32,008 bases of DNA, taken from positions 1 to 32,008 of the forward strand of contig JACRDK010000002.1 in NCBI GenBank assembly GCA_016218585.1, in the 5' to 3' direction. Origin of the DNA: Candidatus Doudnabacteria bacterium. GTDB taxonomy: Bacteria; Patescibacteriota; Doudnabacteria; UBA920. How positions within the stretch are numbered: position 1 is the stretch's first letter; the number at the start of each line of letters is the position of its first letter. The notes below the pieces were generated by a model. The model was not told the origin of the DNA, ran no database searches, and was given only the letters and a program-made list of their open reading frames with translations. This document shows positions 27,393 through 32,008 of the stretch, piece by piece. Position numbers and translations under genes: made by a program.

Positions 27393-28235
27393 ATGGCAAG
27401 GGAGCGAATAACAATCACTTTAAAAAAAGAACTCATTAAAGCCTTAGACGCTAGCATAGACGGACAAACAATTCGCAACCGCAGCCACGCTGTGGAAGTG
27501 GTGTTGTCCAAAACACTGCTAAAGAAACCGACTAAAGCTTTAATTTTAGCCGGAGGCAAAGAAATCCGCCTGCCGCAGCTGGGACGGGATGTTCCTAAGA
27601 CAATGCTGCCGGTGCAGGGCCGGCCTATTTTAGAACATATTTTACTGCGCTTAAAAGCAGCGGGGATAGAAGAAATAATTTTATCTATTGGCCAGGGCGG
27701 CCAAAAAATCCGCGACTATTTTAGAAACGGTTCGCGTTTTGGAGTTAACATTAGTTATTTAGAACAGGATCAAATAAAAAAAGGAACCGCCCAGCCTATA
27801 AAGCAGGCGCAAGGGCAGTTAATGGACGCGCCATTTGTTTTGGTTTACGGAGATGTCTTGGCGGACATTGATTTTGCCGATTTTTTAAATTTTCACGAGA
27901 ATCAAAAAAGCCTGGTGGCGACCATGGCTTTGGCATCGGCGGAAAAGGTTAGTATGTGGGGAGCGGTTAGATTAATAGGCAGCAAAGTGGTGGAATTTCA
28001 TGAAAAGCCAAAAAATCCCAGCATGCAATCCCATTTGGTGAATGCCGGGATGTATATTTTAAGCCCTAAAATTTTTGATTATTTGTCCGCCGACATGGCT
28101 AAGCTGGAAAGCGATTTGCTTCCCCGTCTGGCCGAAGAAAGCCGCCTTGGCGGTTATAATTTTGGCGGAAGCTGGTTTGATGTTTCTACCTCGCAAGTTT
28201 ACGAGGCTGTGTTAAAAGAATGGCGCGGGCTGTAG
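27393..28235 (+). CDS. ribbon-helix-helix domain fused to sugar-phosphate nucleotidyltransferase
   Basis: N-term RERITITLKKELIKALDASIDGQTIRNRSHAVEVVLSKTL (RHH); then ALILAGGKEIRLPQLGRDVPKTMLPVQGRPILEHILLRLKAAGIEEIILSIG (NTP transferase). Confidence 0.88.
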   Translation: MARERITITLKKELIKALDASIDGQTIRNRSHAVEVVLSKTLLKKPTKALILAGGKEIRLPQLGRDVPKTMLPVQGRPILEHILLRLKAAGIEEIILSIGQGGQKIRDYFRNGSRFGVNISYLEQDQIKKGTAQPIKQAQGQLMDAPFVLVYGDVLADIDFADFLNFHENQKSLVATMALASAEKVSMWGAVRLIGSKVVEFHEKPKNPSMQSHLVNAGMYILSPKIFDYLSADMAKLESDLLPRLAEESRLGGYNFGGSWFDVSTSQVYEAVLKEWRGL

Positions 28236-28242
28236 TAGATTT

Positions 28243-29016
28243 TTAGAGTTGCTTGGTGTACTTGATTAATTCATTGTGAATTTTTCCAGCCGTAACCAGA
28301 ACGGATTGGGAATGAAGGCTCAAAGGTTTGCCGTCTATTTCAGTAATTTTTCCGCCCGCTTCCCGGACAATGCAGGCTGCGGCGCCAATGTCCCAAATAT
28401 TTACTTCGTTGGTTGTAAAAAATCCCAAGTTGCCGCTGGCTACCAAGCAGGCCTGCCAGGTGGAAGTGGCATAAACTCTTACTTTCCGGCAGACACGAAC
28501 CAATTTAGAAAAGATTTTTATTCCCCCTTCCGGGTAGAGCCAGCCAATGGCGCCAATAGCTTCATTTAACTTGCTAATTTTTGGGCAGGTTATTTTTTTG
28601 CCGTTTAGGTAAGCACCTTTGCCGCGCTCGGCTATATACATCATTTCCGAAATTGGATTATAAACTACGCCCATAAGCGGTCCATGCTTGTCCCAAAGGC
28701 CAATGGAAATGCAGCAGAAAGGCACGCCATTTATAAAATTGGTGGTGCCGTCTATTGGATCTAGAATCCAAAAATAATCGGTATGGTTTTCCGGCGCGCG
28801 GGAAAACTCTTCGCCAATAATTTTATGTTTGGGAAAATTTTTGGCAATGGCTTTTCTAATGTTTGTTTCAATTTGCAAGTCTATTTCGGTAACAAAGTTT
28901 CGGGGATCGTTGTTTTTTATTTTAACGCTTCCCGGATGGCCAAAATTCTTTTTAAAAAGTTTGCCGTTTTTTTTAGCTTGTAAAATAGCCAAGCGCAAGT
29001 AAGGAGATGTAATCAT
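28243..29016 (-). CDS. inositol monophosphatase family protein (SuhB-like)
   Basis: IIGEEFSRAPENHTDYFWILDPIDGTTNFINGVPFCCISIGLW; NIWDIGAAACIVREAGG. Confidence 0.93.
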   Translation of the reverse strand: MITSPYLRLAILQAKKNGKLFKKNFGHPGSVKIKNNDPRNFVTEIDLQIETNIRKAIAKNFPKHKIIGEEFSRAPENHTDYFWILDPIDGTTNFINGVPFCCISIGLWDKHGPLMGVVYNPISEMMYIAERGKGAYLNGKKITCPKISKLNEAIGAIGWLYPEGGIKIFSKLVRVCRKVRVYATSTWQACLVASGNLGFFTTNEVNIWDIGAAACIVREAGGKITEIDGKPLSLHSQSVLVTAGKIHNELIKYTKQL

Positions 29017-29055
29017 ATATGCAAATTATACAGGAAAAAATGCTATAATAACAGT

Positions 29056-29156
29056 ACTTTTACTAAATACGGATTGGTACCAATATACTAATAGGCAGAT
29101 AATTCTTACTAAATTTAGTATTGGTATATTAGTATTAATTAGTATTTAGTAAAAGT
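29056..29156. repeat. large inverted repeat with heptameric 3' arm immediately upstream of the EndoQ-like gene
   Basis: acttttactaaatac (29056-29070) / gtatttagtaaaagt (29142-29156), heptads tagtatt/ggtatat/tagtatt/aattagt/atttagt. Confidence 0.88.
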
Positions 29157-29157
29157 T

Positions 29158-30450
29158 ATGCGTATTATTGCCGATTTACAAATTCATTCTAAATATAGCA
29201 GAGCCTGCAGCCAGGATTTAAATCCAAAAAATATTGGCGCTTGGGCGGATAAAAAAGGCATTGCCGTAGTTGGCACCGGTGATTTTACGCACCCCAAATG
29301 GCTTATGGAGCTAAAAGAAAATTTAGTGGAAACCAAGCCGGGGCTTTACCAGCTAAAAGACAAGTCCGCCAAAGCGTATTTTATGCTGACATCGGAAGTC
29401 TCCAGCATTTACAAACAGGGAGACAAGGTTAGGCGCATTCACAATATGATTTGGGCGCCAAATTTTTCCGTGGTAGACGCGATTATTTCCGGTTTGGAAA
29501 AAGTTGGGGCAAACTTAAAATCCGACGGTCGTCCGATTATGGGCGTGCATTGCGACAGCCTGGTTAAAATTGTTAAAGCCGCCGATGAGCAGGCGGAAGT
29601 CATTCCGGCGCATGCCTGGACGCCGCACTTTGGTTTGTTTGGCTCGCTGTCGGGATTTAATAGCGTAGAGGAAGCCTTTGGCGACCAGTCTAAATATATT
29701 CGCGCCATTGAGACCGGGCTTTCCAGCGACCCAAAAATGAACTGGCAAATTTCCGGCTTAGATAAATACGCGCTTACTTCCAATTCCGACGCGCATTCGT
29801 TGCGCAAGATTGGGCGCGAGGCTAATGTTTTTGAAATTCCGGAAGATAAATTATCTTACGGGGAAATAATTCGCGTACTTTATGGAAAAAATCCAAAAGA
29901 ATTTTTATACACCATTGAATTTTTTCCGGAAGAGGGCAAGTATCATTTAGACGGACACAGGGACTGCAAATTTTCCTGCGAGCCTGCCAAAACCAAAAAG
30001 TTAAAAGGCCTCTGCCCGGTTTGCGGAAAAAAGTTGTTGGTGGGCGTGCTGTCGCGGGTGGAAGATTTGGCTGACAGGGAATACGGGTTTACTCCCCAGC
30101 GCGTTATTCCATTTAAGAGTTTAATTCCTTTGGAAGAAATTATTGCCGAAACCTACGGAGTTGGAACGCAAAGCAAGAAAGTTGTTGGGATGTATAATCA
30201 AATGACCAATTTCAAATTTCAAATTTTAAATGAAGGACCAGTTACAGAATTTCAAATACTTCTTGACTTATCACGGGAAGAAATCGGCAAATTAGGAAAC
30301 ATAGAAATTGCAGAGGCTGTAATGCGCGTAAGAGAAGGGCGAGTTAGGGTAGAAGGCGGTTACGACGGCGTGTTCGGCAAAATCCATATTTTTGACCAGC
30401 AGGAACGCGATAAAGTTTTAAAAAAACCAAAACAGGTAAGTTTGTTTTAA
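29158..30450 (+). CDS. EndoQ-like PHP-domain protein (endonuclease Q family)
   Basis: ADLQIHSKYSRACSQDLNPKNIGAWADKKGIAVVGTGDFTHPKW; SNSDAHSLRKIGREAN; Cys cluster DCKFSCEPAKTKKLKGLCPVCGKKL. Confidence 0.82.
   Translation: MRIIADLQIHSKYSRACSQDLNPKNIGAWADKKGIAVVGTGDFTHPKWLMELKENLVETKPGLYQLKDKSAKAYFMLTSEVSSIYKQGDKVRRIHNMIWAPNFSVVDAIISGLEKVGANLKSDGRPIMGVHCDSLVKIVKAADEQAEVIPAHAWTPHFGLFGSLSGFNSVEEAFGDQSKYIRAIETGLSSDPKMNWQISGLDKYALTSNSDAHSLRKIGREANVFEIPEDKLSYGEIIRVLYGKNPKEFLYTIEFFPEEGKYHLDGHRDCKFSCEPAKTKKLKGLCPVCGKKLLVGVLSRVEDLADREYGFTPQRVIPFKSLIPLEEIIAETYGVGTQSKKVVGMYNQMTNFKFQILNEGPVTEFQILLDLSREEIGKLGNIEIAEAVMRVREGRVRVEGGYDGVFGKIHIFDQQERDKVLKKPKQVSLF
30208..30228. repeat. three heptamers (AATTTCA,AATTTCA,AATTTTA) inside the EndoQ-like CDS
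   Basis: 21 nt, frame-preserving; encodes part of QMTNFKFQILNE. Confidence 0.8.
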
Positions 30451-30504
30451 TGCTAAAAACAGGCGAAATTTGTTTAAACCAGAGAAAAAAGATATAATTA
30501 CTGT

Positions 30505-31899
30505 ATGTATAAAAAAACGAAAATTGTGTGCACTTTGGGGCCGACATCTTCTTCGGTCAAAAATATTACCGAAATGGTTAAAGCCGGCATGAATGTGGCG
30601 CGGTTGAACTTTTCCCACGGGGATTATAAAAGCCACGAACAGCTAATTAGCAATGTCCGCTCGGTTTCCGAGAAGCTGGGCCTGCCCCTGGCTATAATTC
30701 AGGATTTGCACGGGCCAAAAATTCGGGTAAAGAATTTAAAAAAACCGATTGACGTAAAAATCGGCCAGACAGTAGTTATTGGCCAAGATTTTGATATGGA
30801 CGCCGAGGTAGTAAAAAGCATCCGCCCGCGCCAGCATATTTTAATTGAAGACGGGTTAATTGAAATGGAAGTAAGCCGCGTAGTTGGCAGGAAAGTTTTT
30901 TGCACCGTGCTCTCGCCGGGAAAGATTCAGGATAAAAAAGGCGTAAACCTTCCCCGCACTCGCTTGAAAATTCCAATATTAACCGAAAAAGACATTGAAG
31001 ATTTGAAATTTGGCTTAAAGCAAGACGTCGACTATATTGCTTTGTCGTTTGTTCGCACCGCCGCCGATGTGCGCAATTTAAAAAAGCTAATAAAAAAGTA
31101 TAATCCTAAAGGTTTCGAGGCGCCGAAAATTATTTCTAAAATTGAAAAACCGGAAGCGGTAAAGAATTTTGACGCAATCTTAAAAGAGAGCGATGCCGTA
31201 ATGGTTGCCAGAGGGGACTTGGGCGTGGAGATGCCGGAGTCGCAGGTACCGATTATTCAAAAAACAATTATTCAAAAAGCTCTTCGCGCAGCCAAGCCGG
31301 TAATTGTTGCCACTCAAATGTTGGACAGTATGATAAGAAACCCCAGGCCAACCCGCGCGGAAGTGAGCGATGTTGCCAACGCGGTTATAGACCAGACAGA
31401 TTGCGTTATGCTTTCTGGAGAAACTGCCTTCGGACGCTATCCGGTAAAAACCGTTCAGCAAATGGCGAAAATTATTGAAGCCACGGAAAAAAGCATATTC
31501 TTGCCTGGCCACAAACATTTGGTGGAAAAAGCTTTAAGCAAGAGCGAAGCCGTAGCCGAGAGTGTTTATGAATTAGCTTCCAGCACCAAAGCCAAAATAA
31601 TTATTGGCGCCACCGACAGCGGTTTTACCGCGCGGGAGGTGGCTCACCAGCGCCCGGTAATGACCAATATTATTATGCTTACCCCAAAAGAAAAAACTCA
31701 AAGACAAATGTGCCTTATATGGGGCGTAAGGAGTTTTCTGGTGCCAATGGTAAAGACATATGAAAACTTGCTGGCTTTAATGATAAAAACCGCCAAAGAA
31801 AACAAACTGGTCAAAAAAGGAGAAAAACTGATTATTGTGACCGGCGAACCTTTGGGCATGAAAGAAAACCTGAATTTGGTTGAAGTGAAAACGGTTTAG
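30505..31899 (+). CDS. pyk: pyruvate kinase
   Basis: TKIVCTLGPTSSSVKNITEMVKAGMNVARLNFSHGDY; VMVARGDLGVEMP; MLDSMIRNPRPTRAEVSDVANAV; MLSGETAFGRYP. Confidence 0.97.
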   Translation: MYKKTKIVCTLGPTSSSVKNITEMVKAGMNVARLNFSHGDYKSHEQLISNVRSVSEKLGLPLAIIQDLHGPKIRVKNLKKPIDVKIGQTVVIGQDFDMDAEVVKSIRPRQHILIEDGLIEMEVSRVVGRKVFCTVLSPGKIQDKKGVNLPRTRLKIPILTEKDIEDLKFGLKQDVDYIALSFVRTAADVRNLKKLIKKYNPKGFEAPKIISKIEKPEAVKNFDAILKESDAVMVARGDLGVEMPESQVPIIQKTIIQKALRAAKPVIVATQMLDSMIRNPRPTRAEVSDVANAVIDQTDCVMLSGETAFGRYPVKTVQQMAKIIEATEKSIFLPGHKHLVEKALSKSEAVAESVYELASSTKAKIIIGATDSGFTAREVAHQRPVMTNIIMLTPKEKTQRQMCLIWGVRSFLVPMVKTYENLLALMIKTAKENKLVKKGEKLIIVTGEPLGMKENLNLVEVKTV

Positions 31900-31900
31900 G

Positions 31901-32008
31901 GATTGAAGATTGAAGATTGAAGATTGAAGATTGAAGATTGAAGATTGAAGATTGAAGATTGAAGATTGAAGATTGAAGATTGAAGATTGAAGATTGAAGA
32001 TTGAAGAT
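31901..32008. repeat. heptamer tandem repeat (GATTGAA)n, about 15.4 copies, truncated by window end
   Basis: perfect gattgaa repetition starting 2 nt after the pyk stop codon. Confidence 0.98.

Noticed and set aside
28276-28569. Plus-strand ORFs 28276..28569 and 28783..28983
   Set aside because: Antisense to a clear inositol-monophosphatase-family CDS.
31901-32008. CRISPR-like array
   Set aside because: Unit is a perfect 7-mer without spacers; a microsatellite-type tandem repeat, not a CRISPR.

Overview
This looks like an AT-rich bacterial chromosome segment, probably Candidate Phyla Radiation / Patescibacteria (inferred from gene content and style only). Left to right it contains: a type IV pilus / pseudopilin cluster (pilin, O-antigen-ligase-like protein with TPRs, prepilin peptidase, GspH/PilV/PilW/PilX-like pseudopilins); a LysM protein; an intergenic pair of inverted REP-like hairpins; NAD+-dependent DNA ligase (ligA); a GT39-like membrane protein; a DUF2914-like membrane protein; an inward-rectifier (Kir/KirBac-type) channel homologue whose selectivity filter reads TLGSS instead of T(V/I)GYG; a structured non-coding region; a 23S rRNA gene interrupted by a putative group I intron at about E. 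coli position 2500; a 35-codon membrane microprotein between 23S and 5S; a 5S rRNA; a 1201-aa secreted LamG/FN3/hydrolase protein; a methyltransferase; a TrmB-like regulator; three sugar-nucleotidyltransferase paralogues around a YvcK/GlmR homologue (one fused to a ribbon-helix-helix domain); SuhB-like phosphatase; an EndoQ-like PHP protein; pyruvate kinase; and a heptamer tandem array (GATTGAA)n running off the right edge. The strongest unifying unusual signal is a family of 7-bp-periodic repeats. They occur in intergenic DNA, in frame inside coding genes (ligA, the EndoQ-like gene), in hairpin arms inside the putative group I intron, and in a 23S expansion hairpin near helix 98. No 16S, tRNA, CRISPR array or transposase gene was recognised. 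All calls are by eye, with no database searches.
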